Assembly: GCA_914767715.1 (NCBI GenBank)
Contig: OU612074.1
Location: 759,501-823,500 of the forward strand
DNA: 64,000 nucleotides
Direction of reading: 5' to 3'
From: Membranipora membranacea
Taxonomy: Eukaryota; Bryozoa; Gymnolaemata; Cheilostomatida; Membraniporidae
The notes under the pieces are model-generated. The model searched no databases, was not told where the DNA came from, and saw nothing but the letters and a program-made list of their open reading frames with translations. Position 1 is the first letter of the stretch. The number at the start of each line of letters is the position of its first letter. Positions 38,283 through 49,572 of the stretch are shown in pieces. Position numbers and translations under genes: made by a program.

Positions 38283-41200
38283 TCAGCGGTCATCAGATCC
38301 TCTGTCATACAGCTCCTTTAACTCTGAGGGGGTAAAAGCAAAATAACAGTGAAAACAATTGTTCTATACAAGCTGCAGTCCGCTATAAATTGAATGTTAC
38401 CACATTGGAGAGTGTCTATGCAGAACTAAAGCACTTTTCATAGTGTTGTCATTTTTTGGTCGGATTCTTTGAACATCTTCATGGCTAAGCCACAAATGAA
38501 AAGCTCTGATCAGAGCCAGGAGCCGATTTCCAGCCTGTATTCTTTCCCAAAACTGTTCAACATCTCACTCTGAATTGTCATGTTGACCTACAACCAATCG
38601 CATCATTGATCTTAAAAATCCGACTTGAGTAGCCAATCAGAACACTTGATTTGTGCTTTAGCCCTGCGCTAACACTCACTATTACTGGAAGGTGTGTCTG
38701 TGTGACGAATCCATGGACTGGGTAATAAGCCAGAAGGTTCAGTCTCCCCTGGTTCGGATGTTGGACCGGCGGAGGATATGCTTGTTACAGCCTGGACGGG
38801 AGAAAGGTGAACATCAGGAGCTTGTGACGGGGACTTGGGTCTGAAGTTGTGTGGAGTTTGGGAAGGATGCCTTGAAGTGTTTGGTGCATGAGATTGGGGG
38901 TCAACAGTTAAAGCTGTAGTAAAGGTTTGATTATCAGAAGACCGTATGCTTTGAGGGACAGCAGAGGAACGTACAGTTTGAGGTATGCTCTGTTTTCCAG
39001 GATCAGATCCATCTGTTGGGATAGAGGGCGAAGGTGGGCCAGGTGGGGATGGTGATCGGGATGAGGTGGGGGAGGTTACAGTATTGCCATATTTTGTTGG
39101 TTTATCCGGACTGACCCACATCGTAGGAGGGTCTGAGGTGGAGTATCGGTGTGAGGTACCGGGGCGGGGGGTAGATAGCCTAAGGGCGTCAGCATGAGGA
39201 GGAGCTGAAGACTTTCTCTAGACAATAAAATAAAACTTGATTGGTTGACTATAAATTGATTATAATCAAATGGTCATATCACACGCCACATGCTGAAGCA
39301 TAGGCGGCAACTTGATTTTTTTCTTGAGGGCTAGGCGGCAATTTCTGCGCCAGGTTGCTCTCTGTTTCTAGACAGGTCGGAGCAAACCCCAGTAGTCAAT
39401 GGACTGCAGTGGGATTCAAACTTTCGACCTTCAACACTTGTATACTGGAGGAGCAACTGAGCCTCCTCCAAGGTGTTATTTACAAAAAATGCAAAAATCA
39501 TCTCGGACAATATTTTTAATCGATGTGACCGTCTTTAATGGAAATTAGAATGGGAATTGTCTTGCAATGAGCTCAAGCATCCCAACATCCTCAACCCCTG
39601 GTGTGTGTTTGAACTACAGTGTTGTCACTGGACAAACCATCACACAAAACTCACCGTTGCATTGGATGGCTCATTTTTATCAGCAGGTAACATCTTAGCC
39701 ACCAACATTTACAAAACAAAGTTCAAAGAACCACCATCCATGACTATGTCATCACTTACTGGGTACTTTGCAAAATTCAAATTCAGAGTTACCCTTTCAT
39801 GTGAAAAGGTGATCAAAAATTTTAGTGTTTCCGATGAGACAATGAGTTGTTTCTGTATCAAATTTTAGTCTAGCTTTCGGGTTCGATCTCATCACAAGAC
39901 AGACGTCTTCAGTTGAAGTATTGTCACCCCTTGTTTTATATTACAGTCAACCAATAATAGTCGGGAATGAATATACTACTCACAGTTTTATTGATTGGTC
40001 CTTTAGCAGCACTGGGTCTATCCACATTGACAATGGAGGTACCGTCTGAGGCGCTCATCTTTCTATTACTCTGTACTAGTCTCATGTTGTCTATGTGAGT
40101 CTTCTGTACTGGGGTTTGCCTCAGTACTCCTACAACGATATAAGACAATAATACTAAAACATCTAGATCAAGTTTGGTCCAATTTGCTTCCCTTTAAACT
40201 GCCAGCTCGCGGTTTGCCAATAGAAAGGGATCGACCACAAACACAGGTAAAAATGGATCACGCTTGATCTATACTATGTCCAATCTGCAGGCTAAATCAC
40301 GTTGTCAGTGTTGAAACAATAAGATTGAATCAAACTACAGGTTTAGATACTGAAAACTGCTGAAAGGAGTTGTAAAACTCAGTAACATAATAATAATAAG
40401 TTTGTTTATACACCGCTGGAAGTAATCCGCACAGGTATTTTTTAAGCAGGGAAAATTACATTATTGCCAACCGGTCATCGGGTCCAAGCACTCCATAGAA
40501 AGCTCTGGCTACATCGCATATAGTGATGGTACCCGTTGGAACACTCTACTAAACTTGGCTTTTCAGGTAACACCAGTGGCAATGGAATCACACGCCGGTC
40601 GTCAGATCTAAGATCCAACCAACAAACAACTAGGCTCACCTGATAACCTTTTACCCTTGTACAAGACTTAAGCACTTACCCGAGCTGTCGATCTGATCAG
40701 CTCCTTCCATATAAGATTTGACAGCAGCTGATCCGGCTGCTGACGCTCTTCCTGATGACAGTCTGCCGTCCTGAGCATTAGGGTTACCTGGATCCTGTAC
40801 AACCTTCACGTCTTAAACATAGTCATAATAAATATAATATGTTACATGTGCATAAATCTTTTTTTCTGAACTCAATGATTAACAAGATAGCTGGGGGTTC
40901 CCCTATAGGAGGGGGGACTAATACGCCATTTCCTGGTTAACCCCCAATAATTTAGAAATAAGTAAATAAGTTGCTGGAGAACAGCATGGGAAGGGCAAGA
41001 ACTTTTTAGGAGGAAATTTGGTCTCGATAGTTTAGAAAAGTATTTGCACATACTTGAAGTAAATCTAAGTTTAGCCAACACTTACTCAATACCCTAACAT
41101 TTTCAAGACTCTCACCTCAGCTAGCCAAAACTAGGGCATAAGAATCAGTTGTTTGATTCTAAGTACCTTCGATTGTAGAATTACAGAGGCAGATCTGAAT

Positions 41201-44200
41201 ACCTTTTTGGTTCAACAATTCATATTGGATAAGAAACCAAAGGTTTGACTTGAACACCAATTTTTTCCTGAAATCATATAGAAGTTTTTAAAAGATGTTC
41301 TGGTACGTTATGTGAGAGCACTGAGAACTTACCACCGGACAGCGACTGCCTAACACCAGCGGTTGAGGCTGGTACAGTAGGGCCCCCCTCCTCGCCGTAT
41401 GTCACTATAGAGGCAGAAGATCGCGTCTTATCTCTATTTCCATTGGGCGTTGCTGTTGTCATCACGCGGATGCTTCCTGATAACATGAACAGATTTTAAT
41501 TGCAACGGGTGCCATAACCAAACCAGGCAATGCTAATGTGTGTAGTAATAATAATAGTAATGATATGATTGGTACAAAATTAAGATTTTGACTCTCTCCG
41601 ATTTGTTAAAACCAACCGGTAATTTGCTGAGGCACTCATGTGTGGTCTGAGGCACTGAGGCACTCATGTGTGGTATGTCCAGAATACAGTGATGCATTGA
41701 GGCACTGAGGCACTGAGGCACTCATGTGTGGTATGTCCAGAATTCAGTGATGCTTGTTGACCTCATAAATGAATAATATGAGGGTGTAACAATCCACATA
41801 AACAATGGTATAAAAAGTAGAGAGGAAACAACTCTAAAAACAGAAGAATTACTCAATAATAAAAAAGAACATTGGAAAGATGGAGATGACCTTGACACAA
41901 CACTCACCACTTGGTGGTCTTTGTCCCTGTGCTGGGGTAGTGCTGACAGCCACCACAGTATCTACAACCATAGATCTCTTACTGCTAGTTCCACCTACTG
42001 TAGTACTAACTCTGCCCATTACAGAAGTAGCTCCGCCATTTACAGAAATAGCTGCGCCCATTACAGATGTAGCTCCGCCCATTACAGATGTAGCTCCGCC
42101 TTCGGTTGTTGTTGGAACAGGCGTCATGTCTGCGCCTGAAAGTAGCCGACAAAAATCAATGACCTTACATAACTCAAATTAAGCGAAGTTTTGGGAATAA
42201 AACTCACCATTAGCAAATGGCTGTTTTCATACATTTATTTGAATATATTAGATGCTAACAATACTCGGAACGCATGATTTTAGCCGGATATCCCATTTGA
42301 GATCATTGCATCTTCATTTTTCTTGAATTTAACGCAAAAGAATGCCAAAAAACACCTCAAAAGTCCCTAAAAAGACCTCAAAAGTCCCTAAAAATAGCTG
42401 TTTTTTGGCATTCTTTTGCGTTGAATTCAATAAAAATGAAGATGCAATGAAAAATTATGTTGGCATTTCTTGTGTGCACCATGGTTAATGAAAGCGGCTT
42501 CGTATGTGAGAACTTTCAAAAAACTTTGTTTGTTCACAATAATGGTTATTTGGACAGCATGTTTGGTGTTATGCAAAGGTGGCGAAAATATATGCCGTAT
42601 TCGAGAGGCTACTGTCATTGCAATATGCAAGCTAATTTCTTGAAAGTCAATGTGTATGACATTTGAAGAGAAAATCATAATTGATTTTGATTCGAGCCTA
42701 TGATCTGTTTTGAATTAATGATTGAAATTTCACATATTTTCACGGCTTCACAAAAAAAAACGTTGCGTGGCGTAAAAAGTCAATTTAGACTAGTCATATA
42801 TCAAAGAAAATCAAATTTTACGATGTACGCAATCTCTAAGTATACATTCCACCTGATTTGAAATTTCTTGCAATTAATTTGACTGCTCAATCTGCATTGA
42901 CAAAAAGAGCGTTTTCTGCCTCATTTCCTCCCTAAAATGACACAACGTCATCGAATCAAGTTGTTGTTCAGCTATTCATTTTCAGTAGCTCGGTAGCTTT
43001 CCAACGATATATGATATGTTGATATTCGGATCGGTCTTTGACATTACCTTAAACTGATATACATGTTCATTGGCCTGAACACGCTCAATGTAAAATTGGC
43101 ATTATGGAGTACCATCGAACCTCTTCAACGTTCAATGAATATGAATATGAATATTGGTTAGTGCATCAATGATAAGTTGATCATAGAGCAGTACCTATAG
43201 CTGATGATTCAGCCAAAGCTACATCCATGTCTGTACCGGGTCTCTCGCTGGCATCGGGCTTATCTGTCGCACCCGTCTCAGTCTACAAAGGAACACAGGC
43301 AACTCATCATTATAAGTCACACATTATACACACAGACAGCGTTGTGACACGGGGATGCTGAATCCCAAAGCTATATGGATCTGAGGTCATGTGCCCTGTC
43401 ATAGATCTTACATTGACTCATTCACATTTAATTCAGAGAGAAATCAGGACTGAAGACGTGTCTTTGATTGCTTAAACCAAAGATATCCATATAATGGAGA
43501 GATGCAGACTAGTAGAACCCATGTAGTGTAGATTGGATAGTGATCAACGCTCAATTTTGCAGCTGATAAAACAGAGGTTTACATAAGAAGGTAGACCGAT
43601 CCCAAGAATCCAATCTTTACACATGCCAATACTAACCTCGCCCTGAGCTGCGGGCTGCACGGCACCCTCAGCTCTACTTCTTGGGATACCAGGAGACTCC
43701 GGAATACCAGCACGAGGTTTCGCCGATTCAACAGGCGTCATCGAACCTGGGCAAATATAAAACTTGGTTTATTCTGACAAAGCTGTTTAGAGTCTTAGCA
43801 TGGAGACTCCAATCTACATCAAATTACATGTTGTCACATGTACTTGGACTTAAAAATCTGTGCCTACTGCAATCCTATGTGTACTAGTATGGATATTAGT
43901 AATGTGTATGATTAATGGAATATGATTTTTTTCAAATTCGCACAATGCAACAGTAGCCTTAGATACTAAACACAGGATTTCAAGTAAAATGCATCATGAG
44001 ATACTTCTTGTGAATACATCATACAATGAGATGTATCAATGCAGCAGCCACAGTATAAGGGAGTTGGAATTCACATGACACTAATTATTAAAAGACACTT
44101 AGTTTGACATCAAAGTTGTATTATCATATCAATTTGGTGTGTTTCGGCCGATTTCAAAGATAATTTCTACCCAAAGTTGATGTCATAGCAAATATTGAGC

Positions 44201-44416
44201 TTTTGAAAAGAATAAGCTTGTTAAAGCTGTCATAGCTTGATAAAAGAATATAATTCCCATCTATTCTACATTTCCACTGTTGACTCACTTGGTGGTCTGG
44301 ACTTCTGTTGTATTGTGGGTAATCCGATCGCTTGACTTGATGGTGGTCTTATCTTTCCACGTCCGTAGAAGTTCTCATCCCAAACCCAGCTGGGCTGTAC
44401 ATGGCTGTGAATTACC
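38283..44416 (-). CDS. Low-complexity Ser/Thr/Pro-rich protein, 5' end not found
   Basis: Nine exons in transcript order: 44416-44289, 43746-43637, 43282-43195, 42135-41908, 41476-41333, 40811-40680, 40129-39984, 39217-38680, 38323-38283. Borders are GT..AG and phases agree; most introns are phase 1. The roughly 518 residues contain no folded domain I recognise: Pro/Ser-rich (SPSPPGPPSPS), Ala/Gly-rich, and a tandem GGATSVMG block. The protein ends KLKELYDRGSDDR. The 44416 exon starts at an acceptor (TTCACAG) with an open frame (WVWDENFYGRGK), so either an upstream exon exists or translation begins at the Met in exon 43746. No membrane segment or signal peptide is visible. Function unknown; a scaffold or disordered tail is an inference from composition only. 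Confidence 0.7.
39297..39475 (-). repeat. tRNA-derived SINE (SINE-A), copy 1
   Basis: On the minus strand a tRNA-like head ('ggaggctcagttgctcctcc') and the shared word 'cactgcagtccattgactac' are followed by a body with 'acctgtctagaaacagagag'. The same words occur at 57990-58185, 59095-59262 and, reversed, 59440-59560. Lies in an intron of the low-complexity protein gene. Confidence 0.7.
40162..40271. repeat. Short MITE, same family as 15263-15372
   Basis: Inverted ends: 'tagatcaagtttggtccaat' at the left, and 'atggatcacgcttgatcta' at the right. About 110 bp, non-coding, intronic. Confidence 0.65.
41630..41754 (+). repeat. Nested minisatellite (gaggcact; cactcatgtgtggt)
   Basis: A 'ggcactcatgtgtggt' module occurs three times, separated by runs of 'tgaggcac' and a duplicated 'atgtccagaat.cagtgatgc' segment. 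Intronic to the low-complexity protein gene. Confidence 0.75.
41986..42104 (-). repeat. 24-bp coding repeat (GGATSVMG)
   Basis: Four imperfect units encoding GG/AA-ATSVMG or AISVNG lie inside the 42135-41908 exon. The length is a multiple of three and the variants are mostly single-base changes. Confidence 0.7.
42306..42447. repeat. Palindromic MITE with internal direct repeat
   Basis: Arms of about 48 bp, from 'ttgcatcttcatttttcttg' to 'agaatgccaaaaaac', are inverted at the right ('gttttttggcattctttt' to 'atgaagatgcaa') with about three mismatches. The loop holds 'acctcaaaagtccctaaaa' twice in direct repeat. Intronic, non-coding. Confidence 0.85.
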
Positions 44417-45127
44417 CTGTGAATAAATATTATATGTGATTTAACTATATTATGTTAATGTGGGAGCAAATTGTATTGCGGTTGTTGCTAAGTATTTACG
44501 GTTTGGTCACTGAATTACATTCTTCTCTTAGAATGGAAATAGTATCATAGCGTTATACGGTTAGGACACTAAACACAGGGACCCATCTGACTGTTATCTG
44601 ATTGGCTGTCCCTAGTAGCATGAATAATTAGCCTGAGAAATTGTCTTGTTTACAAAATTGCAAACAGTAATTATACCCCTACAGTGTCGATTATTAGGGC
44701 ATTTCTAGATTGCTACTATAGGGACTGGCTATTTTTGCAAGCCCTTTGTTTTGCAAAAGAAAGCTAATGATGCTATTCCAGATATGGAATTCAATGGGTT
44801 TGGTGCATCGCATTGCATTATGGTGCATCGTGCTGTGCCGTGCTGTGTGGTGAAATATGCAGCAAGCTGGGAGTTCACTGGTGAATGGTCTTATTTCTTT
44901 TCACTCACAATCATTATCATGAAAATGATACTAAATATCATCTATTTTATCAAGGAAGGAGAGACAGTTTGCCCTATCATATTCGGCTTATCACTTCAGA
45001 TGATACCAAATATTTACATTTTAACATTTTATCTTCTTCATTAATGCTGGCATGAGCAGTCCCATTATATTAATCTTCAAAACAACCGTATCAGATCAGT
45101 CACTACACTAGAAGGCGAATAGAGAGA
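44417..45127. other. Intergenic region between divergent genes
   Basis: Separates the minus-strand low-complexity gene from the plus-strand NHL gene. The missing 5' exon or promoter of the former should be here or beyond. The 97-codon open frame at 44751-45044 has no recognisable domain and no splice context. Confidence 0.4.
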
Positions 45128-48100
45128 ATGCCGGCAGTGAAACTGTATATAGTTGTGGTAGGTTTTCAACCATTGTGTGTTAAAGTATTTATATGCACAT
45201 ATATATATACAGGAGACCGAAATTATGGTAATATAAAAGTTATTTCTCCATCTGGTTCTTCTGTAGTCTGCGTGTTGGCTCTGATCAGTTGGGCCGTCAA
45301 TGTATCGGCTCTAATTGGTTATGTTGTGACTGATTTGTGGGGTCATGGCCAACGCATTGGCTGCTTATTCTGTTACTTCTGCTATTTCTTTATTCAACTC
45401 AAACTAGCACACTGCTATTGAGAGCCTGTGATTATTCTAAGATTCCTCTCATTTGATAGATATACAATTTGTCAAAAAGCCAGTTCAGACCTTAACACAT
45501 TGTTGCACCAGCATCAGTCGTTTGCCTGGCCCTCAAATTGAGGGGAAGTTATAGCTCAAATCCGCTCTAAAGAGATTCAGCATCGTTCATTTTATAGATT
45601 GTTTGCCTGTGTGGTAGTTCTGGAGTCACGTGTTCTGGATGGCAACCTCAAGGGTTAATAGAGAAGTAAGTGAGAAATTCTATAAATGGTTCGAGCTTTC
45701 ACTCTGTCTCAACGCTTGTGGCCAAAATCAAGTAATTATTGTACAAAGAATTCTAGCAATAGGTATGAATGATGTTTTTTATAATTGCGCCCAAATATTA
45801 CCAATAACAGATATAACAAAATATAACCAAAAGTAATATAGTTGCGGGTTTATAGGAAGCTACTTGAGTTTATGAAAAGTTGAAGGCAAATTAAGTTTGA
45901 AGTAGGGGGAGATAATAAGGAAAGTGGAGGAGATGTATAAGTCATTGAGATGTTCAGTAATTATAAACACGACACTAGAGTTTGGGAGTCTAGAGATTAT
46001 TCAGTTATCCTACCAGCTTTATTTTTACAATTTAACCAGATTGCAGAGGTCAGGACCCGTGAGAACTTTTGCTGACATCAGCAATGATGCACTTCACATC
46101 GACATTGATCTCTATAAACCAGGCAACATTGTCTACACAGATGACAATGCATTACAGACTGTGGACCAGAACGGGTCGATAACTCTGATAGCAGGGGCGG
46201 CCAACATTGACGCGTACCAGGAAGGATATGGCTCTCAGGCTAGATTTGACAGGATTAAAAGCTTCGTGCAGATTTCAGCCTCAGAGGTTGTTGTGACTGA
46301 CTATTACAATCACTGTTTGAGGTCGATAGACAGAATGAATGGGTATACTGCAACGTACAGTGGGAAATGTGGTTACCCGGGGCACGTGGATGGCGTGGAG
46401 GGAAGACTTAGCAGGCCTTGGTTTGTCGCCAAGGACAGTGTTAATGCGCTTCAGCTTCTTGTAACAGACAGTGGCAATGGTGCAATCAGGACCGTGTCTT
46501 TGAACAAAATATACATCGGTACACTCCTCCAATCAAACACCTTGAAAGGTATTAAGTACATGACGCAGGATCCCCACAATGGGAACATATACGTGAGTAA
46601 TTCGAACTCGGTATACCTCGTCACATATCAGGATAAAACACTCACTCGGGTGGCGGGACAACTCGGAATCCCAGGCTACTTGGACAGCAGTCTTCTGCAG
46701 TCCACTTTCAAATTGATTCATGACTTGACTTTTGTTGGGGATGACAAAATCCTTGTGGCTGACACAAACACCAATCGCCTCCGAGTTCTGGATTTATCAA
46801 CAAACCGAACGTTCACTCTGCAGATCTGCCAACCAGGTGACTGTTATCACCCACACTCTCTAGCATTCTCCGACGGGTTCCTCTACATCGGGCTTGCAGA
46901 GAAGATACTCCAGATAAGATGTAAGTATATACTCAGCCTGATCGTCAGCCTGATCAGCAGGGGAAGCAGGATGATCCATTAAATGGGAATCATCATGGAT
47001 GATGATCTTGAAGGGGTGATTGAATAGCAAATAGTTACAGCAGGGCACCAATTGATGTAAACATCAAGTTTTGTTGTGATAGAAACGTTTGAGTCAAGAA
47101 AAGTTCTAAAATAAAGAGGCTAAATTGAGTTGGGTTTATATTCTGATGCATTGTATTATCAATCTCGAGAATCTTTGTTTTACGGTACTTGTAAAATTCA
47201 TCTTTCCCTGTTTCTCTCTTTAGGCATTCGGAATGAATCCATTTATTTTTAAGATCAATCTATGACAACTGAGCAACCATCCCGTTCCGAAACAACCATC
47301 CAGACAACAACACCATTATCAACTACACCAACAACGTCACCAACAGCAACAGTAACAACAGCACCAACAACATCACAAACAAAAGCACAGACAACAACAC
47401 TAACTACCACATTTACAACCACGCCTACTACACATTCCCCTCCAGAGAAATGTCCTGATGTTCAGAGAGCAATCACCTCCCCTGTGGATGATCTGGGTAT
47501 TATGGTGATATACACTGATGGAGCTGAACATCAGGTGAGGTTACCTGCTGGGACTTATCCGTATACGATCCACGGCAAAACAAGAAACTGTTCTCTCAGC
47601 TTCCAGATGAAAGGTATCTACACATTTACTTGATACTTCTGGACCATGTTGAAAAGTTAGTTCGGTATCGGTATGAATTTAAGGTTGAGTACACAATCAG
47701 TGGCTGTTGCCCTGTTGCCCTGTTGCCCTGTTGCCCTGTTGCCCTGTTGCCCTGTTGCCCTGTACCAGTACCATGTTAAATTGAGGCACTGTGTCCAGCT
47801 GTTTGGTCATCATGTATATATCTTTCTCCAGGATTATATAGAGGCTTATATAGAGGCTTATATAGAGGCTTATATAGAGGCTCACATAGAGTCTAATATC
47901 AAAGTTAACTTGTTAGATTACAGGCTGATGAGGAGACTAGAGTTCAGAGCAGATTATAAGATTAAGTGTTCGAGCATAGTCAGTGAGGTTCAGAGATCTA
48001 TCGTAATGACAATGGCTGACATTCATTTCAGCCAGATCAACCGTATCTGTCGCCAAGGTAGCATATACACCATAAGAAGGTTGAACATGTGCACGTACAA

Positions 48101-49235
48101 CTGGTGGCAGGAAGTCTAGCCCTTTAAGATTTTATACCATAAAATACTGTGTGGCAAAATTTTAAGTATAGTTATGTGACACAGTCTATCTCTGCAGCCC
48201 CCATATAAAGAGTTATCTCCCAGCCAAATTTTAATTTGCTCAGTCTCTAATTTTAATTATAAAATTAATAAATATGGTAATTAATTTATCATGTTATTTA
48301 TAATTTGTTAATTTCTATTCATGATTATATTATATATAGATTGCAGACAAGCCACTGACGCCCAGGTTAGGCTGAGCTGTGCTAATGACACACTGACTGT
48401 GATCTGGCCTAGTGATGTTGTATATAATGGTACTATCAGTCTGATACCTGCCGATCTGGAGGAGAGACTTACAGAGAGGTGGGTCTCTGAGAGCCAGTAT
48501 CAGATACTGAGCCTGATGGTGATGACACAAACTCCTCCGTAAGTTAAACACTCTACAGTCTACAGGGTACAGAGTACTCTACTTAGTTCAAACCTCTGAA
48601 TAAGGCGATATCAAAAAGCATTGAGAATTGACTGAAAGGAACTAATTGCGGTTGGAGCTTGTTTGTCTTGGTAGTCCTGTCATTGGAAAATTACAAGGAT
48701 CTGTGTCTGAATTCTTAGTTCTGAAAAATTTGGAGTACATACAGTATGTTTCTTCCCTGATATATTTTTGTATCAATAACAGGAAGTGCTTAGACTTTGT
48801 AGGTGATAGTTGATGGTAGAAGCATTTTGCCGTCAACCACATGATTCCCTCTAATAATGAAATGCTACTTATATCAACCCGGGCACGATAGAGAACTTCA
48901 ATTAGTTTACTGCATTGGCCAAGTAATGCTAGAAGATGAACGTTTCTTGCCTGAGTTATCTGCTATATATTATAGATAAGGTTCTATAGTAAAAACACTA
49001 TGTTCACATGCATCTATTATTAAAGCGATGGACAGATAAATACCTATTCCGTACAACTTTTTATTTAAAATATTTAAATGTTGATGATAAGATCTTGTTC
49101 TTATAAGATTCTGTGCTTATTTTCAGAGTTATCTATCCGACTAAGACAAGGATTGGGGCGTACGTGTCGGTAGTATTATCGTCGTCATGCCTCAAGGATA
49201 AAACTTACGACCCTGTCAGAGATAACTGCTATTAA
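45128..49235 (+). CDS. Secreted NHL-repeat protein with mucin-like linker and novel Cys-containing C-terminus
   Basis: Probable exons: 45128-45161 and about 45267-45313 (together a signal peptide, MPAVKLYIVVV + CVLALISWAV), about 46040-46920, 47254-47613, about 47842-48057, 48340-48538, 49127-49235. The large exon carries NHL-like beta-propeller repeats: VVVTDYYNHCLRSID with YPGHVDG, LLVTDSGNGAIRTV, and ILVADTNTNRLRVL with IPGYLDS. Then comes a Thr-rich mucin-like linker of about 60 residues, then a region starting EKCPDVQ with several Cys and N-glycosylation sites, ending VRDNCY. No membrane anchor, so it is likely secreted. The signal-peptide donor and the borders around 45.3-46.05 kb are uncertain. 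NHL propellers bind proteins, RNA or glycans; the ligand here is unknown. Confidence 0.7.
47702..47761 (+). repeat. 8-bp/9-bp minisatellite (ttgccctg)
   Basis: Seven or so tight copies of 'ttgccctg' lie in the NHL-gene intron before the 47842 exon. The array is pyrimidine-poor enough not to act as a splice tract. Confidence 0.8.
47832..47885 (+). repeat. 12-bp repeat (aggcttatatag) at an exon border
   Basis: Four copies of 'aggcttatatag' at the start of an NHL-gene exon encode (E-A-Y-I)n. Each unit ends in AG, so each junction is a potential splice acceptor in the same frame. The canonical-looking acceptor 'tttctccag' just before the array gives the wrong frame and an early stop. Confidence 0.75.
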
Positions 49236-49572
49236 TGTCCCCTAAATACTACCTGCATATCAACTTTACTACTACATAGCCTGGGAGCCTCATGCTCCGC
49301 ATATACCTAACAGATCATGGAATGGTGAATAGGGTTGAGTGCTGTTACTTAATAATTTTGTAGTCATTCTCCTCATAATTCTTTAAATTTGTCTTGAGGC
49401 AATGGAGCATCTGTCATCCCAATCCCTAGTGAGACCCGAGTACGATATTTTTTGTTATCTTAATCATAAATTTACATACTTTAGATTGACTATTCAACAG
49501 GTCACTCCTTGCTGTTAGTAATGGCATGAGAGCTGCAGGCGATAAGTTTTTAAGTTACTCATAAGTCTACTA

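Noticed and set aside
44751-45044. 97-codon plus-strand open frame before the NHL gene
   Set aside because: It has hydrophobic stretches but no domain, no splice sites matching its neighbours, and AT-rich intergenic composition.
47673-47830. Extension of the NHL-gene exon to the left through the ttgccctg array
   Set aside because: The frame is open, but a strong 'tttctccag' and the repeat acceptors follow, and the array has no protein-like composition apart from the repeat itself.
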